Shown: positions 1 through 11,875 of the stretch, in pieces
How the letters are laid out: every line of letters begins with the position of its first letter
Position numbering within the stretch: the stretch's first letter is position 1
Source: Utricularia gibba
Taxonomy: Eukaryota; Streptophyta; Magnoliopsida; Lamiales; Lentibulariaceae
NCBI GenBank assembly: GCA_002189035.1
Contig: NEEC01000014.1
Coordinates: 2,792,501 to 2,856,500, forward strand
Length of the DNA stretch: 64,000 bases
Reading direction: 5' to 3'
Made by a program: the position numbers and the translations under genes
Notes under the pieces: generated by a model
Database searches by the model: none
Told to the model about the DNA's origin: nothing
What the model saw: the letters and a program-made list of their open reading frames with translations, nothing else

Positions 1-929
1 AAGAAGAACTTCATCCTCAAGAACAGCATCAGAGCCCAGTCCAACGCTACTGTTCCGACCCGGGAACAGTAGTAGACATGAACTAGAACTCTTACTGCTT
101 TATTTTCGTTTGTTGATGTTTTCAGTTTCTGCAACCAACTCTTTCACGATGTTCTTGACATTTTCGTTGTATTATGTTAATGTCATTACTTTTTACTTTC
201 CAAATATGAGTAGCTAGAACCTTAGGGATGTCTTGAGGTTAAACATGATGGTGTGGGTCTAGGATTCTTAATAAAATTCATTATTGTTTTTTAATTCTTG
301 TTTCTATTATTCCATGGGTAGACCTAAGGAGGGGAACAAGTAACTTTGCAACTCAGAAGCTTGGTTTAGAGGTAGACTAACAAATCAAGGCGGGCGCCGT
401 AGATGTTAGTCCAGGGTAGAACCAGTAGAACCGTGTAGACTTAGTTCTATACACTTTGCATGCAGGTAGACCTAATTGTAAGGTTGGTGATGACATTGAG
501 AACTAGCTTAGCCGAAAATATGACAAATGACCTGAGTAGACTTATGTTATTTGAAGTTGTGAGTGTAGGAACATGGTAATCTAAGTTAGACATTTTAACA
601 CCATACCACCTGTAGATCCTTAAGGCATCTTCGTATAATTTTGAGTTAGAACCAATCATTGTTACCTTTAGCATTAAGATCTAATATTGTTTACTGATCT
701 TGTTTACCGACTTGTTTACCGATGTTGGTGCGAGCTTAGACTAAGACTTACTGTTATTCCGAACTATACATTTACTAAAATACTTAGCAAGCACAAGCTC
801 CTCGTGATTGACCCTGAAATCCACTATACAAGTTTTCTAAATTTGTATTTTGTGTAGATTATGACTTATAAATTTATTTGATAACGAAATTTCTATTTTT
901 GCAACGACATTAGGAATTTTCGTTTATCA
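1..929 (+). repeat. Family-1 LTR, 3' part (copy A), running in from the left edge
   Basis: This is the 3' two thirds of a long terminal repeat that also occurs at 19284-20537, 25450-26846 (reverse) and 38192-39498. Shared landmarks are a hairpin with arms TACTGTTCC at 48-56 and GGAACAGTA at 63-71, several 'gtagacctaa' blocks, the block 'agcaagcacaagctcctcgtgatcgac' region near 785-815, and the terminus CGTTTATCA ending at 929. Complete copies begin TGATAGCACACA and end TTTATCA, giving the TG...CA ends expected of an LTR. No primer-binding site follows 929, so this copy is either solo or a 3' LTR. The element superfamily is inferred to be Athila-like Ty3/gypsy because the same LTR follows Athila-type 3' sequence at 38192. 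It abuts a copia RT fragment at 930. Confidence 0.8.
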
Positions 930-2230
930 GATATCATCTTTACAATGGATGCAAATATCTCATTATAATTGATTCTTTTTTGTTGGTTGAATCCCTTCAC
1001 CACCAACATGCTTGTATCAAGGCTTAGAGCTATTTTTAGAATGCTTGATTCTGAAAAACGACTTGCATTTTAGTGCCTATTTTCTAGCAACTTCACTAGT
1101 TGAAACATATTGCTCTCAATCAAAGACTTCATTTCTTCTTCAATAACTTCCATCTAAAGATTTTTATCTTGGCTTTCCATAGTTTCCTAAAAGCTCTCAG
1201 GTGCTTTTTTGTCAATGAGTATTACAAACTCATCTTACAAAAAACTCTTTGGTATTGCTTAAGTCTTTCCGATCTTGTTTCCACAAGAGAACCTTGAAAA
1301 TACTTGATAGTTATTGAACCACACCATCTCCATTATCTGGAATCTCTAGTTCCTCATGATCATGGGTTTTATCAAACACATGAGCTTCAAAATCACCTTC
1401 TTAATATTTGGCACCATTGTAGAAGATATCACTCATACATCTGTGAAGTTTTCGTTTCTATGAGAGACAGCATTCCTAGGTTTCAGAATATCTTTCATGG
1501 TTTCATACTCAATAAAGATAGCATCTTGGCTCCTAATGATTTTTTTTTTTTTTGAGATAGGATCATAGAATCAAAACCCAAATTGATCTTGGTCATAATA
1601 TTGAGCACACATTCATGTGTCCTAAAATCCAATTTCGATTGTTCATCCTTTGAAATATGAATGAATGTCATGCAAGAAAACACCAACAAATGATCATATG
1701 AGACTTTCTTTTCAGACCATATATTTTTTTGGCACATTATATCTCAAAGGCATACATAGTGAAAGATTTAGAACATATAGTATTATACGAATAGCTTTTC
1801 CACAAAACACTTTAGATAACTTTGAGTATGAAAGAAAAATCTCACTCTTTCCATCAAAGTTTGATTTATTCTTTTTTTCAAGTCATTCAACTTCGATGTT
1901 TTTACTATAGTAAATTGATGTCAAATATTCATCTCTTTGATTATCAATAAAGGTCACAAAATGTTGAGCCCCACCAAGTGATGTGATCTTTGTAGCACAT
2001 GCATCCAAATAAATTAGATTAAAAATCTCTTTGACTCTACATGGATGTCTTCTTTTGAATGCCACCTTTATTTGCTTTCCTATGAAGCATTTGATGCATG
2101 ATCTCAATTGTTGATCAACGGGCTCAGCCAACACATTCTTTCTCATCAATGTATTCATGCCTTTTTCACCTATTGGCACAAGTCCAAGTTTGTCTCTAAT
2201 ATCAAATGTCACGACCAACACTCGTTTCAC
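930..2230 (-). pseudogene. Ty1/copia pol fragment (GAG-pre-integrase, integrase, start of RT)
   Basis: Reading the minus strand from 2230 down to 930 gives, in several frames broken by stops, a copia polyprotein in order. The GAG-pre-integrase/zinc region (about 2230-1900) contains CIKCFIGKQ and SLGGAQHFVTFIDN. A middle integrase C-terminal stretch (about 1737-1500) contains KKVSYDHLLVF and HISKDEQSKLDFRTHECV. The beginning of the reverse transcriptase (about 1130-930) resembles the family's ENNTWELV...YKARLVAKGF...IDYDEIFAPVVKM segment. The core of the integrase is missing. The fragment stops exactly where LTR copy A ends, so the rest of RT was displaced by that LTR or lies outside the window. 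It is non-functional. Confidence 0.8.
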
Positions 2231-2254
2231 ATGATATTGTTTGTGTACCTAACC

Positions 2255-2480
2255 CTTATGGCTCATTTGGTATGATGTTTAGTATTGAAGTGTTTTTAGA
2301 AACTAAGGAAAATAAAACCTTCAAATGGGTGTGTTTAATTAGTTTGGTATGATAGTTTATTTTATAAGGGATAATAAAATGTGTGTTTGATTGGGTATAT
2401 TAAAATTCTGGTTTTAATGAGATTTTTACCATTATACCCTTATTAATTGACATAATTACTTTTCTCCAAATCCCATCATA
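2255..2480 (+). other. Candidate left terminal region of a PIF/Harbinger element
   Basis: After a TTA at about 2256 the sequence GGCTCATTTGGTATGATG begins. This 'G..C..TTTGGTA' form is common at PIF/Harbinger ends, whose target duplication is TTA/TWA. Related 'tttggtatgatag' and 'tttgattgggtat' stretches follow. No matching inverted copy was found near 7500-7740, so the boundary is a guess, and the right end may have been lost when the family-3 LTR arrived at 7737. Confidence 0.35.
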
Positions 2481-2845
2481 AAGCCTCGTGTTCCTAGTGA
2501 GAAAATTGATATTCCCTCTATGCAGACCAGTGCCATTGAAATTCTCCCAAAATGCTATTTAAGTTGAATTTTCTAGCAAGAAAACTGCTCGATTTCTTTA
2601 CAATTCAAGTCTCAATGCTTCTGGTGAGTTCTTGTTTGTGATTTCATTTCAATGTTATGTGGGTAATTCAAGCATGAAATGTTTTTTTATTTTCTAACCA
2701 TACTCTGTATTTTAATGGGCTTTTGTTGTAGGATGAGTTTTTAGTTTGTGATGTTTTTTGATAAATAGAAATTTCCTAATATCGTTGTAAAAATAGAAAT
2801 TGTTTCCTTATTCTTCAACAAACCATTTTTTCACGTTATATTTGG

Positions 2846-4053
2846 TTGTGCCTATTACTTGCTCTTTTTTTAGGGCAAGATGAACAAAATCAGAAAAGTA
2901 AAAAACGAAAGTACTCCATGATTGGTAGAATGAATATGCAGTCTTGGCATCTTCAGCATCTTATTGGTTATAGTGATTTTGCTTGTTTGGATAATTTGCG
3001 AATGACTAGAAATGCCTTCGGTAGATTGTGTAGTTTGTTAGAAAATGTTGGTGGTTTAATGAATTCAAAGCATGTGTCTATACCTGAGAAACTATCTATA
3101 TTTTTGAGAGTTTTATCTCATCATAAGAAGGTATGTATTCAATCTCATGATTTCATTAGATCAAAGCACACAATACATAAATACTTTTATGAGGTTTTGA
3201 GGACTATAATAAAACTATACCCCATCCGACTCGTGACAACAAATTTTGAAGAAACTCCTTGAAAATATTTTGTGGTGAGCATCCATGTGTTTTTATTTGA
3301 ATTATATGTGGTTCTTCATTTTTTTTTTAATGGCAGGGGTGCTTGGAGCTTTGGATGGAACATTCATTCAGGCAAAAGTGCGTGTCGATGAACAAGGCCG
3401 ATATTGCAGTAGAAAGGGATACATTTGTTTAAACGTACTTGGTGTGTGTGATATACACATGAGATTTGTATACGTGTTATCTGGATGGGAAGGATCAGTT
3501 GCAGATAGCAAAGTTTTACAAGATGTTTTAACAAGGAACAATGAATTTCATGTTCTTCGAGGTATATTTTTGTTCATTGCTATTATATGGAGTATTTTAT
3601 CTCATTAAGATCATAATAGCTTCATGTAATTTTTTAATTGGTTTATCAAATTATTTCAAGAAATTATTATCTATGTGATAATGTTATATGAATTGTGAAG
3701 GATTTCTTACGCCCAATCGTGGAGTTCGATATCACTTGAAAGAATGGGGCAACGGTAACTTAGCACCCCAAAATTGAAGAGAATTATTCAACTTGAGACA
3801 CTCCAAAGCAAGGAATATAATTGAGAGAACTTTTGGTTTACTGAAAATACGTTAGGGGATGCTTCGAGATAGTTGCTTTTACAATGTGGATATACTCAAT
3901 TTCATTATTTTGGCATGTGCACTTCTCCACAACATTATTCGAATCACTGATTCGGATGATCCTCTCGAAAGTTTATTGCAACAAAGTAATGTCTTAATTT
4001 CTAGGATTATCTCCATGTCTAGTGTAATAGTCTATCATTCATGTATAGTGTAA
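2846..4053 (+). pseudogene. PIF/Harbinger-type transposase (DDE_Tnp_4, ALP1/HARBI1-like), decayed
   Basis: Three consecutive reading segments (2846-3262, 3285-3608 and about 3680-4053) match the order of plant PIF/Harbinger transposases. An N-terminal helical region contains a helix-turn-helix-like stretch (SHDFIRSKHTIHKYF). The first catalytic Asp lies in GALDGTFIQ (about 3340-3370), the second in SGWEGSVADSKVL (about 3480-3515), and the Glu in RHSKARNIIERTFG (about 3800-3840), followed by LLHNIIR. The GFLTPNRGVRYHLKEWG block is at about 3700-3750. The DDE residues survive, but there is a stop after the first block, at least one frame change near 3660-3710 (the YYLCD segment is out of frame with GFLTP), and stops at about 3775 and 3855. 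Introns may account for some breaks but not all. It probably once acted with the Myb-like partner at 6430-7354 to mobilise this element. It is not expected to be functional. Confidence 0.8.
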
Positions 4054-4599
4054 CATCAATGCTCCTTCCTAGTTTGCTTGCAACGGACTTCATTTATTAT
4101 CATTATGTATTTCAGTTCGATGGTGATGTATAGCTGTTTGCTAATTCAGCCAGTCATTTTTTTATTTTAATGTTCAACCCTTCCTGATACTATTTTCTGG
4201 TTATCAGACAAAACAAATGCATTCACTAGAAGGAAGGCAGCTTTTAGTGCCATACTTCATGATTTAAATGATTTCCACAATTTTAGTATTTCTATTTCGC
4301 GCACCAATCAAAAGTAGCTTCAAATACCTGTTTACATCAAAGTGTTTGATGTCGTTAACCAAGTACACAATGAGTTTACTTGCTTTCCATGTGGATCACC
4401 TCTCTAATGTAATACACTTCCATGAACTTCAACACTTGAAAACTAAAAGCCTTCATTTTATAAACATGCAAATTAGGTACCTTTGAACATCTTGGAAGAG
4501 CTAGGGGAGAGTTTTAGTAGAACCTTTGAAATAATCAATGGAGCAAAATGATCATCTATAAATTGTTATCTAAAAAAATTATATAATATCATTTTTATA

Positions 4600-4810
4600 T
4601 TCTAGTATCTTTTATCATTTGTCATTATATACTTCTATAATATAGTATTTAAATTCTAGTATCTTTTATCATTTGTAATTATATACTTCTATAATATAGT
4701 ATTTAAATTCTAATATCTTTTATCATTTGTAATTATATTTTATACTTATATAATATAGTCTTTACATTCTAATATCTTTTTTTTCTCATTTGTAATTATA
4801 TTTATTTTTT
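4600..4810. repeat. AT-rich tandem repeat, period about 54 bp, about four units
   Basis: Units begin with TTCTAGTATC or TTCTAATATC at 4600, 4654, 4708 and 4767. The first two spacings are exactly 54 bp and the last is 59 bp because of small insertions. Each unit contains TTTTATCATTTGT and a TATACTTCTATAATATAG-like block. It lies between the transposase and Myb-like halves of the Harbinger element and has no coding potential. Confidence 0.85.
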
Positions 4811-5297
4811 GTATCTAAAAAATGCATATAATATAATTTTTATCACAAAAAAAGCATGGAACAATAATACCAAGCACCAACCCCAAGTTGCCTTCCTGCA
4901 CAAAGTGATGTGGTGGATGCGCAAAGATGCTACTCGAAAGGAGATGGAGCTTACAATTTCACCCCACCAAGTCTGGGGAGTCAGGAAATGGAGAGAAAAG
5001 CAATAGAAACAACGAAACCCCACAGTGAATAATGCATTTAACCGGCTCTCCTTATCAATAGAAACAAAACATTGCCCACTGATTAAAAAACACTATCAAA
5101 GAATGAAGTGAAAGAAAATAATAATCAAAGAGTTCATTGAAACACACGAATCATCAACAAGAATGGTAGTAGGAGAAAACCACTTCCATGAACATGATTT
5201 TACAAACCATCAGAGCAAGATCAATGTCAGAGTCCAAACCATCATCAGGAAGTAGAATAATAGAATGTAACTCCAAAAACAAAGTTTGTTGGGTATC
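4811..5297. other. Non-coding interval inside the Harbinger element
   Basis: No convincing gene. The short overlapping open frames at 4802-5023 on both strands lack recognisable motifs. The stretch from 4054 to 4599 is likewise AT-rich and probably the transposase 3' flank. Confidence 0.4.
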
Positions 5298-6340
5298 TGA
5301 TAAATGAAAAAATATTCAATATCGTTAATTTGCATTATTTTACTATCAAATAAAATTGATAAACCTAATTCACATCAAATCATATAAAAAATATGAACAT
5401 AGTGAACTAGGGTCGAACACAAGGAATTAGATGCTTGCTATGTGAAATTCAATGCATGCAATTAGTGTCATGTTGATAAATTTGGTCTTTACTAAGACTA
5501 ACGAATAGTAAAGAAAAGTGCCAAACTTGTGAACTTAGTTGTACCTAAATGAGATGTGTGTGCCTTGAGACTCCTAGGGCTTACATGCTTATCACTAAAA
5601 TAACCTCATATATACCACAAATCATACATCTAACAAACAAAAGTCTAGGTCTACCCATACTCGTGTTTTCCCTCTAATCTTTGGTTTGCCTCTAATTAGG
5701 ATTTTGAAAATGAGTGTCACTACTTCCCCCTTCTAGATCTATCTTGATTTGTTAAAAAAATTGGTGTGATCCATGATTAGCAAGGTCAAATGATTGACTA
5801 GTACATTATACCGTTTTTGCCCCAAGTCACCCCTCTCAGTGTTTAGTCACTCATAGCAAGGGAAAGTAAAGTATTTTCATAATACATTCTAAGAAACATT
5901 TTTTTCTCAAAGTTAAATAACAACATAAAATGCATAATAGAGCATAAATAGTAAATTGTTCACATAGGAAAACTAAAACTAGTCTCAACTAGGAACAATG
6001 TTCATCAAGAACGAAAGAAAATCTTCAAAAGGGAAACTTGTTCTTCTGGATCGTCTTTCTTCTTCCCTCCCCCCCTCCCTCTAAAAAAAAATCTTCTCCA
6101 GAAAACTGTGTTGTGTGCTTCAATGGAGAGATCTCATTTTTCTTTCCATCTTGTCTTCTTTTTTGTTCAAAATCCTCCTTTTTTATCTCCTTAGATTTTG
6201 TGTACTTTTTTCCTCATCCTTTGCTACTGTACTTTCTATATCTGACTCCTTGGGAGTTGCTGGCATGCGCTACATTGCTCAAAGAAAACTATTAGAAGTA
6301 AGCTTGGGACTAAATCAAAATTTATGATCATGATCCATTA
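5298..6340 (-). repeat. Family-2 LTR, reverse orientation, inserted in the Harbinger element
   Basis: The left end TGATAAATG at 5298 corresponds to the reverse complement of a ...CATTTATCA LTR terminus. The body aligns by eye with the solo LTR at 16953-18107 and the forward copy at 53132-54240. Shared blocks include 'catagtgaactagggtcgaacac', 'cttgagactcctagggcttacatgc' and 'ccacaatc..tagatctatc..gatttgtt'. The far end is not clean. Similarity fades near 6330-6340, where 'gggactaaat' matches the 5' portion of the other copies, and no matching target duplication to the left flank GTATC was found, so the 5' end of this LTR is probably deleted. Confidence 0.7.
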
Positions 6341-6429
6341 CTAACAAAAGACATTGTTACTTAACTAAAATCAAAAGTGATACAAGGGAATTCAAACATG
6401 TAGTTTTGCTAAAATTTCTTCCACGAAGG

Positions 6430-7354
6430 TGATTCTTTAAGGTTCTTTCAGACTAAAAAATAATTTCAGCAATGTATGATCCTCCATAATTACTTTTATT
6501 ACTTCATGACGCTCCATCAATGACATTTAGAGCTACATTGCTAGTATCAATCCAACAACCATATCCTTCTTTTCATCTTTCTCAAATTCTATTTCCAAAT
6601 CGTGCACATACCTCGGTAAATTGCACCTTTTGATCCTTGAAGCCTTCACTAATAACTTGAATGAGTTTCTCCATTGGACTAATTAAGCGACTTTTTCTTT
6701 TACAAGATGGTGGTGTTGGATCTTTTGATGCTGTAGAAGACCCATCTCCATTCGAACTGACCCAGAAATTGGCTCATCCGGTAATATTGGATCTTCACCA
6801 ATAAAAACATTGAAATCAGATGTGTTTGATGAAGCTGCCATGACTTCTGCAACAGTGTGGTAGTCCATCCCGTTTTCTCCGAAAATATTTGACCAATCTG
6901 AGTAAAATGGAAAAGATTTACCCCTCACTTTGCTAGCATTTGTAATAGTCATACAAAAAAATCTCTATTGAGATAAAAAAAAAAAAAACAAGTACAAGAA
7001 ACACATTGACAAAATTCTTACCTTTTCTAACTCATCCCACATTTCAATAGAAGCATCAACTTGATGACTAGAGTCATTCCAACCAGTACCAGATCTTGAT
7101 AGAATTGTCGACAGTGTTGCATACACAGCTCTTCAAGCATGAACTTTTGATTCTATATGTGGCTTCGACCTCAAATCCGTACCTAGAATTTTTCATTTCA
7201 TAATTTTTTCTAACTCAGTCAAATACCCTGTCTTGAAGCCATTCTCCAACTTCCAACCAGTAGAAGAGATTTCTTTCAAAGCGATGATTAGCATCTTCTC
7301 TTCATGAATGGACCAACATTTACGCCTCCCTTTGCTACCTCCCTCTGCTTCCAT
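6430..7354 (-). pseudogene. Myb/SANT-like protein of PIF/Harbinger type (second element ORF), broken
   Basis: On the minus strand, ATG at 7354 opens a Myb/SANT-like N-terminus (RKCWSIHEEKMLIIALKEIS), then WKLENGFKTGYLTELEK and DLRSKPHIESKVHA. About 7100-7022 gives SRSGTGWNDSSHQVDAS and a WDELEK end followed by a GTAAG donor at about 7022. The continuation at about 6925-6680 reads VRGKSFPFYSDWSNIFGENG, the block that follows the intron in this family. Two in-frame stops (after KIMK and after VHA) disable it. In PIF/Harbinger systems this protein pairs with the transposase for nuclear entry and DNA binding. Here it converges on the transposase pseudogene with an LTR between them. The C-terminal end is approximate. 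Some host genes carry the same domain, but the transposase nearby favours a transposon origin. Confidence 0.75.
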
Positions 7355-7736
7355 CCCTAGTCAAAAAATTATGTAACCACAAAAATTATAACTCAGTCAA
7401 AAATTCCCACAAATTATAATGAATTAAATCAAAAAATGTAACCACAAAAGCAAAAGAATTACATTAATATCCCTAGAAATTATAATAAATCAAATAAAAT
7501 ATGTGACTACAGAAGTAGAAGAAATAGGATAATCATGACGAGTTTGCTTAGAGTAGCAACATGCATCATCGATAGCAAAACATTTCATGTGAGTTTTACT
7601 ATAGAAAAATGCCTAAAAGAAATGGAAGAATTTCATAGCATGTCGATACCTTTTATGGCACAAATCCACACCAATATTGAGTGAGGTGAGTATAGAAGTT
7701 TGTATTTCAATAAACTGAGATGAAAAACATGACATA
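7355..7736. other. Flank of the Myb-like pseudogene, no gene seen
   Basis: AT-rich sequence between the Myb-like start and the family-3 LTR. It would hold the promoter and right terminus of the Harbinger element, but no inverted copy of the candidate left terminus was recognised. Confidence 0.4.
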
Positions 7737-8719
7737 TGTTAAGTGTTATTTTCTAACTATCTTTTAGTTTATTTTTATATCTAAATACGATTAAAGTTGT
7801 TGAGTTAAGAGTTTATAATATAAGGTTTAAGTTTTATTTGGATTAGGATAATTATCTTAAATCATGTATTTTAGCTAAAAATTTTGTCTAGTTTTGTGTA
7901 AGCTTTATTAGGAGCAAACATTTGGCAGGAAGTGTGAGAAAAGGTGTATCACAAGGCGACAAAATAGATCTTCTTGAATTGACATTTCCTTAATTTCCGG
8001 AAGATTGCAGAAGCTTAATGATGATCCTTGACATGTGGTACACGAGAGACTCTAATAGATGAAATTATTAGTATACTAGTGTCAAAGTAGGAGCTTTCTT
8101 GCAAGTTACTTCAATCCAGCAGTATTAGAGGAATACAGAGACTCTAAAACTAAAACTCCCCTCAAAGCTCTGATCTGCATATTAAATCCTCAAAGCTTTG
8201 AGGGGGAGTTTTAGTTTTAGACTTTTGTTTATCTCTCTAGAGGATTTTTTTTTCTCTAGCTTTTCTCTAGAACTTCGTTCACATTTTCCTTAGTTGTATG
8301 ACCATTCGCAGCTAGAAACTTTTGTTTCTGAGTTGGGACACTCTCAGTTCTACGCTTCATTAGTTAATCTTCATTTCTTCTTTGAATCTGATTGAGTTAT
8401 ATATGTCTCTATGCAACTATGTTACAGTATTTCTATAACAAACCCTTATTTAAGATTCATGATTAACTGATCATTACTTGTGAATTTTGAAGGGGAGTAA
8501 GGTGGAAAGCACCAATTTACGTACTTTTGGTTGAAGGGAGACAAGGTTTTATTTGTGGCTATATTTTAGGTTTCTACGACGATAGAACCACTTATCTTCG
8601 CATTCGTCCAAAGGGGAGCAACATTGGGCTATTTCTATGCCTTATTGCAAGAAAATGCAAGAGATGATAGATAATTCTTTACTCTTATAATCGAATACTC
8701 GAGAAGATAGAGATGAGTG
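7737..8719 (+). repeat. Family-3 LTR, 3'-truncated copy
   Basis: It starts TGTTAAGTGTTATTTTC and aligns by eye with the family-3 LTRs at 32965-34229 (+) and 47116-48434 (-). Shared blocks include 'tggtacacgagagactct', 'agacttttgttt.tctctctagagga', 'gctagaaactt..gtttctg.gttggga' and 'gaatactcgagaagat'. Similarity stops at about 8719, before the region that in complete copies leads to the ACGACACGCAACA terminus. It carries a private inverted repeat at 8143-8221 that the other copies lack. Confidence 0.75.
8143..8221. repeat. Near-perfect inverted repeat (hairpin) with arms of 27-28 nt
   Basis: The left arm at 8143-8169 (TCTAAAACTAAAACTCCCC...AAAGCT) is the reverse complement of the right arm at 8194-8221, except for one extra G in the right arm. 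A 24-nt loop separates them. The matching interval of the family-3 LTR at 47116-48434 has only one copy of the right-arm-like sequence, so the structure is a local inverted duplication in this copy. Confidence 0.85.
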
Positions 8720-9039
8720 TTTTTTTAAGTTTAAATTTAATTTTTTAAAATAAAAAATTAGAGCTTCAAAATGTACAAGATATATGGTCTTAAAACTTAA
8801 AGATATTCATTATTATGTTTTGAGTATGTGATATTATTAATGAATACTTTAGTATGATTCAAAATAATTTTTTAAAAAATATTTTTTATTAATTTCGAAT
8901 TTCAGTTATCAAAATCAGATTTGACTGGTCATACTCAATTTTTCAACCGAACCGGTTCCATATCAATTTGGTTTTGCATCTCAAGTTGGAAACATAGCTG
9001 CCTGCTCACCAATCCTGATCATCACCTTTGAGATCTAAC

Positions 9040-10160
9040 ATGAATGATAAAATGTTATCAGATTATTATGAAAGTTGAGGACATAGATGACATGATGTGA
9101 AACAAAATTATTGTCAATAATAAGAATCCTAGCTTTGCGAACATATCATTTAAGTCAATTGGACATAATGATAGAGTTTAGTTAAAAAGTTATATCTTGT
9201 AAGTCATATAATCAGCAACTTCTCTATCAAAAATCCAAATAATATTAAGAGTCATATTAGTTAGCTTTCAAATTTTCCTTTTTGGTATAGGATTAACTTG
9301 TTTAATTGGATGTCAAGACATGATACTTGTATTCTCTCTCCATACTAGTAGATACTCTTGGAATAGAATGATATTCATTTCCTTGTGAAAAATTTACTTG
9401 AAGAGAACATATTTCGGTAGAGAGTTGTTCGCCATTATCATGCATACATGCATGCCCATCTTTATTGAAAGATCTTCGATTACAACTTTTGTGACCTCTT
9501 GTATGGGGATTCACATAGGTCCATTAATTTGGATTAACTTAGGAAAGTTTTAGATCATCTTCCCACCAATTAGAATAAACAATGAGCATATAGTAACCAT
9601 CCTTTACATGCCCAGAAATCCTACAAATGATGCAAATTACATTTGGCTTTTGAGGGCATGGTTTTGGATTTTTTGTGATATTCCTTACGGTCATGACAAC
9701 AAGTTCACCCCGAGGTTCTTTGCTTCTCTTTATATTTCAATGTTGTTCTTCTCTAACAGTGCAATTGCATACTTGGTAGAAAGAGCTCAAAGGTTCTTTG
9801 ACGAGAATTTGAGAATACACCACACCAAACAGCGAGTCATCGAAGCTTATAATAAAATGATGGACTTTATCTGTTTCACTTTTTTTTATTAAAGGAGAGA
9901 TTCAGATGGTACTTACGTACACCACAAGTGCATTAATGCAAGTTATCTAATAGCATATATTCATCTCAAATCTTCTTCATCCATCCAAAATATCAAAGAA
10001 TACTTTCTCCCATTTCATGACACCTGGTCAACTCTTTGATTATGCTAAAATTGAATTCAATACTCACAAGAAATTGCTCCTTCATATCATCCAAAGAGGT
10101 TTAACCAGATCCATTATAGTCACAATAGATCAAAGATGGGTTTGATTGTACTGATCAACC
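9040..10160 (-). pseudogene. Ty1/copia gag and protease remnant
   Basis: The minus strand, read from about 10160 downwards in shifting frames, matches plant copia gag (UBN2-type). It includes a region like the family's GLDDS.YG.VRSQIL..EPLP block (here VHHFIISFDDSLFGVV, then SQILVKEPLSSFYQV), EEQH*NIKRSKE, and a CCHC knuckle CIICRISGHVKDGYY in which the last Cys has become Tyr. VYSNWWED follows, as in GYPEWW. A decayed protease-flank motif NNFVSHHVIYVLNFHNNL lies at about 9130-9070. Stops and frameshifts are frequent. The open frame at 9608-9892 on the plus strand is an antisense shadow of this remnant. Confidence 0.7.
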
Positions 10161-11875
10161 AAGATACTAAACAAATGTTTTGAATCAAAGTAGTTGTATT
10201 TTCATGGATTAACAATATGCTTTTATAGATATAAGAGAATACATAAACAGCAACACAAACGAATATGGAAGGGTTCCATGTTTATAGTGGTTACATCATA
10301 GATGAGAAAATTTTCATGTTTGTTGATCTCCATTGGATAGACACATTTTTTAATTTATATAATAGTTGCAAAATATTCACAACACTACATTCTAAAATTC
10401 GGCAGATTTTAATAATGGGAGTAGACTTGTTTTTTTTTTTCATGTTCATCATCTATTTTTGTTTTTGATTTTTATGAATTTCATGCAATTATAAAGAAAA
10501 TAAATAAAGAATTCGACAAAAATATAAATATAGAAACAATGAACAAAGAACCAGGATGTTTCAATTAAACAAGAAAATATAATTTTTTTTATCATAAAAT
10601 CATTGCATAAAATATATTTGTAAGACAAAAACATGATAAAATTACCAATTGTCACAATAATAGATTTTCTAAACAAAAAAATTACTTTTTATATGTTTTA
10701 AAAATTATAATTGACTTTTTCTCATTCCAAATTATGCTTTTTTATAGTAATTTAGAATCATTTTATATCTTGTATGTTAAGGTTTCTCTATGTTTTTTTT
10801 AGGTTTTACATTACTTTTATTTTTTTGAATAAAGATTGTATGTTATGATTTTGTATAATTTCAACCTAATTTATAAGGAGAAATATACTAAACAAGCCTG
10901 AAGGTACATAAATTTGAGCTCAAGGAAAGGTTTAAATTGTCTGAAGAATGAATATTTGATTTAAATTTCTAAAATTCATGCAAATATTTGAATAAAATAT
11001 TTACAGATTTATACAAAATTCAGGACCGTAAAACAAAATTCAACAAAATATTAAATATAAGACCCTGAACATGGGTGGAGGTTGTTGTCTAGAATTTGCT
11101 GTTAGAGTCGTGTAGCTGAGTCCTTCACTTGTACGTTTTAGTTAACTTTTCATTTTTAGCATTTTTTCTATTCTAGAGTGTTTGAATATTATTTGATTAA
11201 AGATTTATTATGTATTTCTGCATTTTAGGTTTAATTAATTTCATGATATTAAATAAAATATTAATTTTGTATTTCTAATTTTTACTATTTATTATGAATA
11301 TTTTAAAATAATATTATTTATAAATTAAATTATATACTATATATTAAACCCCTAGTTATAAAAACAATAATAAACTAGTACACCACCTACACAGGTAATG
11401 TTGAATCGGTGTTGAACATACAAATTAAGGTGCCATCAATAGCTTTTTTAGGAAATTATGCTCGGCGTCGTCGTTGTAATTTACAGAGAAATGGGGTGGA
11501 TTTTTAGGGGAGATCTTCAGCTCCAATAATTGCGGCTGTGCCTGTGGCCTCAATAATATGCCCCCGGCTGGCTTCCTTTGCATTTATTGTTGGTTCACTT
11601 CCGGCGGCCTGCATCCGTTAAATTCTCAATGGAAAAAAGTCAAATTATTTATGTCAAGTAACCTCATTGTCCCAAGTGCCAAGTACATGTGAGATTTGGA
11701 GGGACTGTTATTTCATTTACTTTATTTGAAAAGATAATTAGATTTCTGGTTTCTTCTTACTTCAACGATTCACCAGAAAGTGCAGTGCATCCCCAACCGC
11801 CGGAGATGCCGTCGTAATTCGCCATTACGCCGGTGCCTCCGCGCCCTCGCCCTCTTCAATTTGCAGTGACGGCAG
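10161..11875. other. AT-rich intergenic region and 5' flank of the palmitoyltransferase gene
   Basis: No gene is supported. 10270-11400 is strongly AT-rich with homopolymer runs, for example a T run near 10429-10440. 11450-11875 is more GC-balanced and ends in the probable 5' UTR of the next gene. No clear TATA box was identified. Confidence 0.5.

Noticed and set aside
4600-4810. CRISPR-like array
   Set aside because: It is a head-to-tail 54-bp AT-rich tandem repeat without unique spacers, in a plant transposon.
9608-9892. 94-aa plus-strand frame
   Set aside because: The opposite strand reads as copia gag with a CCHC-like knuckle, so this is antisense.
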